Positions 52,090 to 60,758 of a DNA stretch of 64,000 bases are shown here, in pieces. The first letter of the stretch is position 1, and each line of letters begins with the position of its first letter. The stretch is taken from assembly GCF_000712075.1 (NCBI RefSeq), contig NZ_JONW01000010.1:1-64000 (forward strand), in the 5' to 3' direction. The notes beneath the pieces were generated by a model. The model worked only from the letters and a program-made list of their open reading frames with translations. It was not told where the DNA came from and made no database searches. Made by a program: the position numbers and the translations under genes. Source of the stretch: Caulobacter sp. UNC358MFTsu5.1 (lineage in GTDB: Bacteria > Pseudomonadota > Alphaproteobacteria > Caulobacterales > Caulobacteraceae).

Positions 52090-54029
52090 GTCGACCGCGA
52101 CCCCAGGATCGCCAGCAGGCCGTCGATCGAATACGGCTTGCGCACCAGGGGGAAGCCCTGCGAGCCCTGCTCGGCGATGACGTGGCTGTAGCCGCTGGTC
52201 AGCACCACCTGCAGGTCGGGCCAGCGCTGCTGGATGTGCTGGGCCAGCTCGATCCCGCTCATGCCGGGCATGACCACGTCGGAGAACACCAGGTCGAAGG
52301 CGTCGCGGCTGTTGTTCAGCTGCTTGAGCGCGGCCTGGCCGTCGCCCACCCAGGTGACCGCCTGGCCCAGCTCCTTCAGCAGGCCGGCGGCGAACCGGCC
52401 GACGCCCTCGTTGTCCTCGACCAGCAGGATGCGGCGACGGGCGACCGTCGCCAGATCGACCAGGGCCGGATCGGGCGCGGGGCCGCTCAGGGCCCGGCCG
52501 TCCGCGCTGGGCAGGTAGAGGGTGAAGGTCGTGCCCACGTCCAGCCGGCTCTCGACGTCGATCTCGCCCCGCGACTGCTTGGCGAAGCCGTAGACCTGGC
52601 TGAGACCCAGGCCCGTGCCCTTGTCGACGGGCTTGGTGGTGAAGAACGGCTCGAAGATCTTCTTCAGCGTCTCGGGCGACATGCCCGTGCCGTCGTCGGC
52701 GATGTCGACCGCCACGAAGGCGCCGAGGGCCGGGGCGTGGCCGCGCACCGCGGGGACCCCGTCGACGGTCCGCGCGGCGATCCTGATCGTCCCGCCGCGC
52801 GGCATGGCGTCCCGGGCGTTGATGACCATGTTGAGGACCGCGGTGTCGAACTGGCTGGGGTCGGCCTCGACCACGTGCTCGGTCTCGGGCAGGTCGATCT
52901 CGATGGTCACCGACGAGCCGATCGTGCTGCCGATGATCCGGAGCAGACCCTGCAGGCGCGCGCAGACGTCGAAGACCTCGGGCTGCAGGGGCTGGCGGCG
53001 GGCGAAGGCCAGGAGCTGGCCGGTCAGGGTGGCGGCGCGCTCGGCGGTCTCGGCGATCGCCTCGACATAGCGGGCGCGCTTGTCCTCGGCCAGGCCGGGG
53101 CGGCGCAGGAAGTCGGCCGAGGCGCGGATCACCGTCAGCAGGTTGTTGAAGTCGTGGGCGACGCCGCCGGTCAGCCGGCCGATGGCTTCCATCTTCTGGG
53201 CCTGGACCAGGGCTTCGCGCGACTGCTCCAGCTCTTCCTCGGCCCGGCGGCGTTCGGTGATGTCGCGGGTCACCTTGGCGAAGCCTAGAAGCTGGCCGGA
53301 CTCGTCGCGGATCGGGTCGATCACCACGCTGGCCCAGAACCGCTCGCCGTTCTTGCGCACGCGCTGGGCCTCGCCCGAGAACTTGCCCTCGCGAAGGGCC
53401 GTGGCCAGGGCCCTGGCCGGGGCGCCCGCCTCGCGGTCCTCGGGGGTGTAGAACAGCGAGAAGTGGCGACCGACGATCTCGTCGGCGGCGTAGCCCTTGA
53501 TCGCCTGCGCGCCGGCGTTCCAGTTGGTGACCACGCCCTCCTGATCGAGCATGTAGATGGCGTAGTCGTGGACGCCCTGGACCAGGATCTGGAAGCGCCG
53601 TTCGCTGTCCCGCAGCGCCTGGTCGGCGGCGCGCCGGTCGGAGACGTCGCGGGTGATCTTGGCGTAGCCGATCAGCTCGCCGTCCTCGACGACCGGGTCG
53701 ATCACCACGTGCGCCCAGAAGCCCGTGCCGTCCTTGCGCACCCGCCAGCCCTCGGCCTCGAAGCGGCCCTGCTCCGCGGCGGTCCGCAGGGCGCGTTCGG
53801 GCAGGCCCGCGGCGCGGTCCTCCTCGGTGTAGAAGGTCGAGAAATGCCGGCCGATGATCTCGTCGGCGGTGTAGCCCTTGAACAGCTGGGCGCCGGTGTT
53901 CCAGGTCGCGACGTGGCCCTCGGCGTCGAGCAGATAGATCGCGTAGTCCTTCACCGCCCCGAGCAGCAGCTGGAAGCGCTCGGCCTGGGCGAGGTCCGTC
54001 AGACGACGAGAGAGCATTAAATCAGACAT
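52086..54029 (-). CDS. Soluble hybrid histidine kinase, PAS-PAS-HisKA-HATPase-receiver
   Basis: 647 residues, no membrane segment. Two PAS domains (about 20-130 and 145-255) are close copies of each other: KDYAIYLLDAEG / HDYAIYMLDQEG and VRKDGTGFWAHVVIDP / VRKNGERFWASVVIDP. HisKA has GGVAHDFNNLLTVI (phospho-His), then the HATPase boxes VINARDAM, DDGTGMSPETL and GTGLGLSQVYG, and a C-terminal receiver (LLVEDNEGV, FSDVVMPGMSG, LVRKPYS). Neither PAS has the cysteine motif of LOV light sensors, so the input is unknown (redox, haem or small ligand possible). There is no adjacent response regulator. Confidence 0.92.
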   Translation of the reverse strand: MSDLMLSRRLTDLAQAERFQLLLGAVKDYAIYLLDAEGHVATWNTGAQLFKGYTADEIIGRHFSTFYTEEDRAAGLPERALRTAAEQGRFEAEGWRVRKDGTGFWAHVVIDPVVEDGELIGYAKITRDVSDRRAADQALRDSERRFQILVQGVHDYAIYMLDQEGVVTNWNAGAQAIKGYAADEIVGRHFSLFYTPEDREAGAPARALATALREGKFSGEAQRVRKNGERFWASVVIDPIRDESGQLLGFAKVTRDITERRRAEEELEQSREALVQAQKMEAIGRLTGGVAHDFNNLLTVIRASADFLRRPGLAEDKRARYVEAIAETAERAATLTGQLLAFARRQPLQPEVFDVCARLQGLLRIIGSTIGSSVTIEIDLPETEHVVEADPSQFDTAVLNMVINARDAMPRGGTIRIAARTVDGVPAVRGHAPALGAFVAVDIADDGTGMSPETLKKIFEPFFTTKPVDKGTGLGLSQVYGFAKQSRGEIDVESRLDVGTTFTLYLPSADGRALSGPAPDPALVDLATVARRRILLVEDNEGVGRFAAGLLKELGQAVTWVGDGQAALKQLNNSRDAFDLVFSDVVMPGMSGIELAQHIQQRWPDLQVVLTSGYSHVIAEQGSQGFPLVRKPYSIDGLLAILGSRST

Positions 54030-54321
54030 ACCTGGGGCGCTGTGCTGAGGTGGAACCCGACTGTTCCGACGAGGTTCCGCAAGGCGACGGTATCATCGAG
54101 GGGGCAGCATCGCGCGCTTGGCGGGCGCACGCAACCGGCGCGCGCGACCCGGCCAAATCGACGGTCGGACCCACGGCGCACTCGGGGGATGTCTGAGGCC
54201 GAGCTCAGGTGTTGAACGGATGTCGCGCGAGTTTTGGCCGCGCTACCACCTGAGCGAGCCTGCGCCGCTACGACGCCGCCGCACCGGGAGGCCGGAGCGC
54301 GGGTGATGGAGAACGCGCAAC

Positions 54322-55134
54322 ATGGATATCCGCAAAGCGGTGGTCGCTATGTTCGGGGCGGTGCTGATGGCCCTGCCTGGACTCTCATTCGCCCAGGAGG
54401 CCACGGTCTACAAGGGCATCATCACGTCGCATACCGACAACACCCTGGGGGTGAAGATCGGCACGGAACAGCAGACCCTCACCCTGACGCCGGACACCAA
54501 GATCACGGCCACCGCCGGCGCGGGCGTGCTGCAGCGTGAGAGCGGTTCGCCCGAGGACCTGATCCGCGGCCTGGCCATCGAGTTCAGGGGCATACCGACC
54601 GACACCGGCCTGGTCGCCCAATCGGTCACCTTCAAGAAGTCCGATCTGAAGACCGCCCGGCAGATCGCGGCCGGGATCAACCAGACCGAAGAGGGCGTCG
54701 CGGCCAACAAGCAGGCGATCGCCGAGCAGGAAGAACGGCTGAACAACATCGGCAACCTGGTGGCGGCGGGCCGCACCAAGGTGTTCTTCGCGGTCGGCAG
54801 CGCGACGCTCACCGACCAGGGCAAGCAGGACCTGCAGGACATCGCGGCCAAGGCCAAGACGATCAAGGCGGGCTACCGCCTGGCCGTGGTCGGCCGCGCC
54901 GATCCGACCGGCAACGCCGCCGCCAACAAGCGCCTCAGCGCCCGCCGCGCGGTCGCCGTGAAGGAGTACCTGATCGAGAGCGCGGGCGTCCTGCCGGTCT
55001 ATTTCGTCCCGCCGGCCGCCCTGGGCGAGAGCACCGTCGCCCAGGACCCCGATCCGCCCAAGAACGACGGCGAAGCCCGTCGGGTGACCGTGACGATCCT
55101 GGTCAGCAAGGCCAGCGTGCCGGCCGGGAACTGA
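54322..55134 (+). CDS. OmpA-family C-terminal domain protein, exported
   Basis: 270 residues; ATG 54322 with GGAGAA about 9 bases upstream; signal ends LSFAQ. The N-terminal part (YKGIITSHTDNTLGVKIGTE, QTLTLTPDTKITAT) resembles a small beta-barrel/OB-like fold. A short coiled-coil-like stretch follows (NQTEEGVAANKQAIAEQEER), and the OmpA-type peptidoglycan-binding domain is at about 150-262 (VFFAVGSATLTDQGKQDL; GRADPTGNAAANKRLSARRA). It probably ties the outer membrane or a periplasmic partner to the cell wall. The 292-base region upstream holds only the divergent promoters. Confidence 0.85.
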   Translation: MDIRKAVVAMFGAVLMALPGLSFAQEATVYKGIITSHTDNTLGVKIGTEQQTLTLTPDTKITATAGAGVLQRESGSPEDLIRGLAIEFRGIPTDTGLVAQSVTFKKSDLKTARQIAAGINQTEEGVAANKQAIAEQEERLNNIGNLVAAGRTKVFFAVGSATLTDQGKQDLQDIAAKAKTIKAGYRLAVVGRADPTGNAAANKRLSARRAVAVKEYLIESAGVLPVYFVPPAALGESTVAQDPDPPKNDGEARRVTVTILVSKASVPAGN

Positions 55135-55150
55135 TCGAGCCTCGAACCGA

Positions 55151-57592
55151 TCAGGTCACCGCGATCCGAGCCGTCGCCGGCTTCAGGCCCTGCGCCTGGG
55201 CGGTGACGGCGAGGACGTTTCCGGACCCGCCCTTCCGGGTCTGGACGATCACCTGGGCCAGGCCGTTGTAGAGGCTGCGGCGGTCGCCCTGTTCCGGCTC
55301 GTGGCTATTGGCGTCGCCGTTGCCCAGGCCGATGATCCGCCCGCCCTCGATCGCGAACCGCACCGCGTGCTGCGCCGTCGGCACGGGCCGACCCTTGGCG
55401 TCGATGGCCTCGACCCGGATCGGCGCGGCGTCCCGGCCGTCGCCGGCCAGGCTCGCGCGGTCCGGCGTCAGGCGCAGGGCCACGGGCGCGCCGGTGGTCT
55501 CGACGACGGCGCGGGCCACGACCTTGCCGCCGGTCACCCCGATCGCCTCCAGCCGACCCGGCGCGTAGGGGACCTGCCAGGTCACGCCCTCGTAGAGGTC
55601 GTTGGCCTGCCTGGAGACCAGCTTGCCGTTCAGGCGCAGCTCCACCGTGTCGCAGTTGGTGAAGGCCATCACCTTGATCGGCTGACCCTCGCGCCCGGCC
55701 CAGTTCCAGTGCGGGACCAGGTGCAGCACCGGGCGGTCATGCACCCATTGCGACTGGTGGATGTAGAAGGCGGTCTTCTCGAAGCCGCACAGGTCCATGA
55801 TCCCGAAGGACGAACTGGCCGTCGGCCAGGTGAAGGGCTGGGGCTCGCCGCGATAGTCGAAGCCCGTCCAGACGAAGGCGCCCGCCAGGAACGGCCGCTC
55901 GGCGATGGCCTTCCACGCCGCGCGGTGGGTGGCGCCCCAGGGGCGGAACTCGTCGTCATAGGCGGCCAGCAGGTTGCGCTTCATGTCGGTGGCCCACTCG
56001 CCGCGCGTCATGATCGCCGAGGTGTCCTCCGAGCTGGTCAGCGGCAGGGTGGGGTGGGCCGCGTGGAAGCGGTCGTAGTCCTTGATCTGATAGTTGAAGC
56101 CGACCACGTCGACGGCCTGGGTGACGTTGACCGGGTTGAACATGCCGCCGCTGATCGCCGCCGTGACCGGGCGCGTGTCGTCCAGGTCCTTGACGATCTT
56201 GGCCATGCGCCGGACCAGCTGGTAGCCGGCCTCGGTCCCCTGCAGCGGCTCCTCGTTGAACACCGACCACAGGATCACGCTGGGATGGTTGCGGTCGCGC
56301 CGCACCAGCCATGACAGCAGCCGGGCGTAGTCGGGGCTGGCGTTGAAGATCCGGTTCTCGTCCATCACGAGGAAGCCCATCCGGTCGGCGGCGTCGAGCA
56401 GGGCCTTGGTCGGGGCGTTGTGCGAGCTGCGGATGGCGTTGCAGCCCAGCGCCTTCAGCCGCCGCAGCCGGAACTCGATGATCGAGTCGGGCAGGGCCAC
56501 GCCCAGGCCGGCGTGGTCCTGGTGGATGCAGACGCCCTGGATCTTCAGCGGCCTGTCGTTGAGGAAGAAGCCCTTGTCGGGATCGAAGCGCTGGGTGCGG
56601 AAGCCGGCGGGCGTGACCAGTTCGTCGGCGGGCTGGCCATCGACCAGCACCCGGGTGCGCACGCTGTAGAGCGCGGGATCGTCGACCGACCACAGGCGCG
56701 GCGCCGCCACCGCCAGCTCCGTCCGCAGGACGGCGGTGTCCAGCGGCGCGACCGATCCCGACGCCTGGGCGCGGGCGACCACGCGGCCTTCCGGATCGAG
56801 CAGGGCGACGTCGAGGGTCGCCGCCTTGGCCGTGTCGGCGATGCTGCCGACGGTGGCCTCGACGGGCACGATCCAGCGGCCGTCGTCGCGCTTGCGCGGG
56901 TGGGCGTAGACCCCGTCGGCGACCAGGTGGACGGGCGGGCGCTTGACCAGCCAGACGTGGCGATAGAGGCCGCCGCCCTCGTACCACCAGCCCTCGATCG
57001 GATCGGCGTCCACCCGCACGGCGATGACGTTGGGCGTGTCGCCGTAGTGGGCGATGGCGGTCAGGTCGACGGTGATGGCGCTGTAGGCGCTGTAGCTGTG
57101 GGCCACGACGTCGCCGTTGACCCAGACCGTGGCGTTCACCGCCACGCCCTCGAACACCAGCTCCAGGTGCTTGCCGCGGTCGGCCGGGTCCAGGGTCAAG
57201 GTCCGACGGTACCAGGCCACGCCCTTGGGGCGGTAGCCCTGGGCCGGGTTCTCGTCGGGATCGAAGGGCCCCTCGACGACGAAGTCGTGCGGCAGGTCCA
57301 GCGCGCGCCAGGCGCTGTCGTCGTACTTGATCGCCGCCGCCCCGCGCGCCGCCCCGGCCTTGGTGCTCTCATAGGTCGGGCTGTCGCCGCGCACCTTGGG
57401 GAAGGGGATGTCGCCGCGATGGAAGCGCCAGTCGGCGTCCAGCAGGATCGTCTCGCGGCCGCTGGGCCCGGCCGGGGCCGCGGCCGAGGTCGCATCGCCC
57501 GACGGCTCCTTGCCCCCGACGGGTTTCGATTGGGCCAGGGCGGGCGAGGCCATCGCCATCGCGCCGAGCGTCAGCAGGTCCCGTCGGCGCAT
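55151..57592 (-). CDS. GH2 beta-galactosidase-like enzyme, Tat-exported
   Basis: 813 residues starting MRRRDLLTLGAMAMASPALA, a Tat signal. The GH2 domains are in order: jelly-roll (WRALDLPHDFVVEGPF, GVAWYRRTLTL, VWVNGDVVAHSYSAYSA), sandwich (RLWSVDDPALYSVRTRV), TIM barrel (IQGVCIHQDHAGLG; CNAIRSSHNAP; ILWSVFNEEPLQG with Glu447 as acid/base; LTSSEDTSA, Glu522, the likely nucleophile position) and two C-terminal Ig-like domains. It would release galactose (or a related sugar) from pectic galactan side chains; the neighbouring locus supports this but the sugar is inferred. Confidence 0.88.
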   Translation of the reverse strand: MRRRDLLTLGAMAMASPALAQSKPVGGKEPSGDATSAAAPAGPSGRETILLDADWRFHRGDIPFPKVRGDSPTYESTKAGAARGAAAIKYDDSAWRALDLPHDFVVEGPFDPDENPAQGYRPKGVAWYRRTLTLDPADRGKHLELVFEGVAVNATVWVNGDVVAHSYSAYSAITVDLTAIAHYGDTPNVIAVRVDADPIEGWWYEGGGLYRHVWLVKRPPVHLVADGVYAHPRKRDDGRWIVPVEATVGSIADTAKAATLDVALLDPEGRVVARAQASGSVAPLDTAVLRTELAVAAPRLWSVDDPALYSVRTRVLVDGQPADELVTPAGFRTQRFDPDKGFFLNDRPLKIQGVCIHQDHAGLGVALPDSIIEFRLRRLKALGCNAIRSSHNAPTKALLDAADRMGFLVMDENRIFNASPDYARLLSWLVRRDRNHPSVILWSVFNEEPLQGTEAGYQLVRRMAKIVKDLDDTRPVTAAISGGMFNPVNVTQAVDVVGFNYQIKDYDRFHAAHPTLPLTSSEDTSAIMTRGEWATDMKRNLLAAYDDEFRPWGATHRAAWKAIAERPFLAGAFVWTGFDYRGEPQPFTWPTASSSFGIMDLCGFEKTAFYIHQSQWVHDRPVLHLVPHWNWAGREGQPIKVMAFTNCDTVELRLNGKLVSRQANDLYEGVTWQVPYAPGRLEAIGVTGGKVVARAVVETTGAPVALRLTPDRASLAGDGRDAAPIRVEAIDAKGRPVPTAQHAVRFAIEGGRIIGLGNGDANSHEPEQGDRRSLYNGLAQVIVQTRKGGSGNVLAVTAQAQGLKPATARIAVT

Positions 57593-57665
57593 TCCCGTCT
57601 CCCTGTCGTTGTCGCCCTATTTGTACGACAATAAGGGTGGACGAAAAGGGAGAAAAGCCGCGCCT

Positions 57666-58283
57666 TCAGCGCGCCGCCGCGACCAGGGCCCGGGCGGCCC
57701 CCTGCAGCAAGGCCAGGGCCTCTTCCGCCGACAGGATCGGTCCGCTGACGAAGGCTCCGTTGATCAGGACCGCCAGCTGCCCGGCCAGGGTCTCGGCGCG
57801 GGCGACGCCCAGCCGCTGGGCGATCCCCAGCAGGCGGTCGCGCAACTCGGTCTTGTGCGCCGTGGCCACCAGCCGGGCCGGGTGGTCGGCCTGGGGGAAC
57901 TCGGCGGCGACGTTCAGCTGCGGGCAGCCGCGATAGCGGGGCCGGGCGACCCGCTCGGCGATCCACGCCATGTGGGCGTCCAGCTCGCCCGCCGGATCGG
58001 CGCGATGCTTGTCCGCGACCTCGCCCCAGACGCGCCAGAAGTCCTCGTCCTCGCGCTTGAGGAAGGCGGCGATCAGGTCGTCCTTGGTCCGGAAGTGGCG
58101 ATAGAGGCTGGTCTTGGCCACGCCGGCCGCGGCGACCACCAGGTCGACCCCGACCGCCCGGACGCCTTCCCGGTAGAACAGGCCGGAGGCCGTATCGAGG
58201 ATGCGCTCGCGCACGTCGACCGTGTCGGGCTTGCCCGCGTTCGTCTTGTCCATGGACGCCGCGCGTCCGGTTTCCTGCGTCAT
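57666..58283 (-). CDS. TetR family transcriptional regulator
   Basis: 205 residues from ATG 58283 (AGAGG 8 bases upstream). HTH: RERILDTASGLFYREGVRAV, then VAAAGVAKTSLYRHFRTKDDL. The ligand domain has ARPRYRGCPQLNVAAEFPQADHPA, typical of TetR proteins next to small oxidoreductases. It is divergent from the dehydrogenase-like gene at 58383, with a 14+14 inverted repeat between them, so it should repress that gene and itself. Confidence 0.9.
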   Translation of the reverse strand: MTQETGRAASMDKTNAGKPDTVDVRERILDTASGLFYREGVRAVGVDLVVAAAGVAKTSLYRHFRTKDDLIAAFLKREDEDFWRVWGEVADKHRADPAGELDAHMAWIAERVARPRYRGCPQLNVAAEFPQADHPARLVATAHKTELRDRLLGIAQRLGVARAETLAGQLAVLINGAFVSGPILSAEEALALLQGAARALVAAAR

Positions 58284-58326
58284 CACAACACCTCTTCGCC
58301 GGTCCATAGCACGGGGTGGGTTGACG

Positions 58327-58373
58327 CGCTACAGACCTGTATGTAGCTGTTGCGAACAGACAGGTCTGTAGCG
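58327..58373. promoter_or_regulatory. TetR operator, 14-bp inverted repeat
   Basis: CGCTACAGACCTGT (58327-58340) and ACAGGTCTGTAGCG (58360-58373) are exact inverted repeats 19 bases apart. Each also contains an ACAG-2-CTGT palindrome of its own, suggesting two repressor dimers. The right arm overlaps the ribosome site of the dehydrogenase-like gene. Confidence 0.7.
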
Positions 58374-58382
58374 AGGTTCACG

Positions 58383-59402
58383 ATGTCGAGAGTCGAGGGT
58401 TCCAAGGGGCGCGTGGCCGTGTTCGGCGCCGCCGGCCACACGGGGCGGTTCGTGGTCGACGAACTGCTGCGGCGGGGTCTGGCGCCCGTGGCCGTGGGCC
58501 GCCGCGCCGAGGCGCTGGAGGCGGCCTTCCCAGGCGGGACGGTGGAGATCCACGCGGCGAGCGTGGATGATCCCGCCGCCCTGGACCGGGCCTTCGCGGG
58601 CGTGGCCGCGGTGATCAACTGCGCGGGGCCGTTCCTCGACACCGCCGAGCCGGTGGCGTCGGCGGCGCTGCGGGCGGGCGCGCACTATCTGGACGTCTCG
58701 GCCGAGCAGCCCAGCGCCCAGGCGGTGTTCGACCGGTTCGACGCGCCGTTCCGCGCCGCCGGCCTGGTCGCCCTGCCGGCCATGGCCTTTTACGGCGGGT
58801 TCGCCGACCTGCTGGTCACGGCGGCGCTGGGCGACTGGTCGCAGGCCGACACGGTCCGGATCGGCATCGGCATCGACCGCTGGTGGCCGACCGAGGGCAC
58901 GCGGGTCACTGGCGCGCGCAACACCGCGCCACGCCAGGTGATCGCCGACGGCCGGCTGGCGCCGCTGGCCGATCCCGCGCCGCGCGCGGACTGGACCTTC
59001 CCCGAGCCCCTCGGGCGGCAGGCGATGGTCGCGGTCCCGTTCTCCGAGGTGGTGGTCGTCGCCCGGCACCTGAAGGTCGCCCGGCTGGACACCTTCCTCA
59101 GCGAGACAGCCCTGAAGGACGTGCGGGACTCATCGACGCCGCCGCCGGCCGCCGTCGATGACCGCGGGCTGTCGGCCCAGAGGTTCGCGGTCGAGGCGAT
59201 CGTGTCGCGCGCCGGCGAGACGCGGCGGGCCACGGCGGTCGGCCGCGACATCTACGGCTTCACCGCGCCCCTGGTCTGCGAGGCGGTCGAGCGCCTGCTG
59301 GCGGGCGGCGTCGAGGCGGCCGGGGCCGTGGCGCCCGGCCAGGTCTTCGACGCCGCCGACTATCTGCGGGCGCTGCCGCTGGACGCGTTCGTCGCGGCCT
59401 GA
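58383..59402 (+). CDS. Saccharopine dehydrogenase-like NAD(P)-binding protein
   Basis: 339 residues; ATG 58383 has GAGG 8 bases upstream. The N-terminal Rossmann fold reads VAVFGAAGHTGRFVVDELLRRG (GxxGxTG) and continues with AVINCAGPFLDTAEPVASAAL and GAHYLDVSAEQP, the pattern of trans-acting enoyl reductase / saccharopine dehydrogenase-like proteins. Its substrate is not evident. Regulation by the divergent TetR protein through the repeat at 58327 is likely. Confidence 0.82.
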   Translation: MSRVEGSKGRVAVFGAAGHTGRFVVDELLRRGLAPVAVGRRAEALEAAFPGGTVEIHAASVDDPAALDRAFAGVAAVINCAGPFLDTAEPVASAALRAGAHYLDVSAEQPSAQAVFDRFDAPFRAAGLVALPAMAFYGGFADLLVTAALGDWSQADTVRIGIGIDRWWPTEGTRVTGARNTAPRQVIADGRLAPLADPAPRADWTFPEPLGRQAMVAVPFSEVVVVARHLKVARLDTFLSETALKDVRDSSTPPPAAVDDRGLSAQRFAVEAIVSRAGETRRATAVGRDIYGFTAPLVCEAVERLLAGGVEAAGAVAPGQVFDAADYLRALPLDAFVAA

Positions 59403-59405
59403 GGC

Positions 59406-60023
59406 CTAGCCCTTCTCGGACTTGGGGCAGGTCAACGCGCCCGTCTCCGGGAACTGCAGGGACGAATGGTGCACGATGATCCGCACCACGTTCTTCCCGT
59501 CCTTCTTGAAGACCCAGGTCTTGTCGACCGTGATGAAGCAGCCCTTGTTGTCGGTGAACGTGACCTTGCCCATGGTGTTGGCGACGCTGCCGTTGATCTG
59601 CAGGCCGACGTCTTCGACCTTCACGTCGCGCCAGTGCTTGAGCGCGAAGCCGCTGTCCTTCGGGAAGTTGGGATCGTCGCCGACGAAATAGGCCAGGGCG
59701 CCTTCCTTGGTCAGACGGAAGGTCTGGGGTTCCTGGGTCAGGGTCGGCTTGAACAGCACCGGGCCCAGATCGTAGCCGTAGGCCGTGTCGATCACCGTGC
59801 GGGCCAGCGGCTTGGCCTTTTCGATGCCGCCGGTGTCGTAGGCGAGCGAGATGTCCACCAGGGCCTTGCCCCAGGCCTTCTCGGCCGCCGCCACCTCTTC
59901 CTTGGTGATGTCTTGGCTGGGCGCCGGCGCGGGCTTGCTGGGGGTGCAGGCCGTCGCGGTCAGGAGGGCGGCGGCGGCGAAGGCCGAAGCGGTCAGGACG
60001 CGGCGGGTCGGAAAGATCGTCAT
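59406..60023 (-). CDS. Lipoprotein with SnoaL/NTF2-like character, unknown function
   Basis: 205 residues; AGAGGTAAGAC precedes ATG 60023. The signal peptide ends in a lipobox (LTATAC), so it is lipid-anchored. The mature part (EKAWGKALVDISLAYD, LFKPTLTQEPQTFRLTKEGALAYFVG, NTMGKVTFTD, KTWVFKKDGKNVVRIIVHHSS) has the strand/helix pattern of an NTF2/SnoaL-like fold. Similar proteins are sometimes labelled phosphoribosyl-AMP cyclohydrolase in databases, but I see no HisI motifs and do not support that name. Confidence 0.7.
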   Translation of the reverse strand: MTIFPTRRVLTASAFAAAALLTATACTPSKPAPAPSQDITKEEVAAAEKAWGKALVDISLAYDTGGIEKAKPLARTVIDTAYGYDLGPVLFKPTLTQEPQTFRLTKEGALAYFVGDDPNFPKDSGFALKHWRDVKVEDVGLQINGSVANTMGKVTFTDNKGCFITVDKTWVFKKDGKNVVRIIVHHSSLQFPETGALTCPKSEKG

Positions 60024-60242
60024 GTCTTACCTCTGTTGTGGCCCCTGTTGTGGGACGGCGGTCCGGCATGGGCTCGAGAGTCGTGACGTCTCGGTCCCCC
60101 AAGCTTGGGCGCTAGAGAACGCTCGAAATCGGTGATTCACAAGACTAAAGGGCGAGCAATCGCCAGTATATCCTCAAAGGTTGAATGGATCGCGCGTCGC
60201 CGTGGGCTGGATGAAGCGGGCCGGGCGGGCTAACACCTTCCG

Positions 60243-60572
60243 ATGTCGCGAACCAAACAGACCTCTGAATTCGAGATCGTGGTCGGCGGAGAGCCCTATG
60301 TCTGGCGTCTCCATCGTCAGCCCGGCTGGTCCAGCGAGGCCGCCGAGCGGCACGGCATGGCCATCGTCGTGCGCCACCAGGAGGGCAAGCGCGAAGCCCT
60401 GGTCGAGTTCCCGCCCGGCCCCCAGCCGCGCTACGGCGCCCCGCTGCTGAAGCCGTCTCGGATCGCCCCGACCCTCATCGCCAACGCCATCGCCTCGGCC
60501 ATCGCGGCGGGCTGGGACCCGCTGTCGCGCGGCAAGACGGTCGCCATCGTCGTGGACGAGACCGGCGCCTGA
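60243..60572 (+). CDS. Conserved small protein, unknown function
   Basis: 109 residues, soluble. FEIVVGGEPYVWRLHRQPGW, MAIVVRHQEGKREALVEFP and PTLIANAIASAIAAGWDP give an alternating strand-strand-helix pattern, and the end (SRGKTVAIVVDETGA) fits a compact domain. No family is recognised. There is no clear ribosome site before ATG 60243 and no better start in frame, which lowers confidence. It is followed by the tRNA-Val gene on the other strand. Confidence 0.6.
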   Translation: MSRTKQTSEFEIVVGGEPYVWRLHRQPGWSSEAAERHGMAIVVRHQEGKREALVEFPPGPQPRYGAPLLKPSRIAPTLIANAIASAIAAGWDPLSRGKTVAIVVDETGA

Positions 60573-60637
60573 CGGGCGCGGGCGCGGACGACGGCGCGAT
60601 CCCGCCGGGGACGTCGATCTGGCTGGGATGGGGGAAA

Positions 60638-60712
60638 TGGTGGATGCGACAGGGATTGAACCTGTGACCCCCTCGGTGTGAACGAGGTGCTCTCCCGCTG
60701 AGCTACGCATCC
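60638..60712 (-). tRNA. tRNA-Val (anticodon CAC)
   Basis: 75 bases with CCA encoded. On the minus strand the acceptor stem GGATGCG/CGCATCC, D-arm AGCTCAGCGGGAGAGC, anticodon arm CCTCG-TTCACAC-CGAGG (anticodon CAC) and T-arm ACAGG-TTCAATC-CCTGT all pair. Confidence 0.97.
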
Positions 60713-60758
60713 GCCGTGTGGGGAGGTCGGTGAAGACCCCGCCGCGAGAGGAGGGGGC

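Noticed and set aside
59406..60023. Phosphoribosyl-AMP cyclohydrolase label for the lipoprotein
   Set aside because: It has a lipobox and an NTF2-like pattern and lacks HisI zinc/histidine motifs.
60024..60242. A non-coding RNA in the gap before the small gene at 60243
   Set aside because: No tRNA-like fold, strong hairpin with T-run or convincing promoter was found; only a short direct repeat of TGTTGTGG near 60033-60053.
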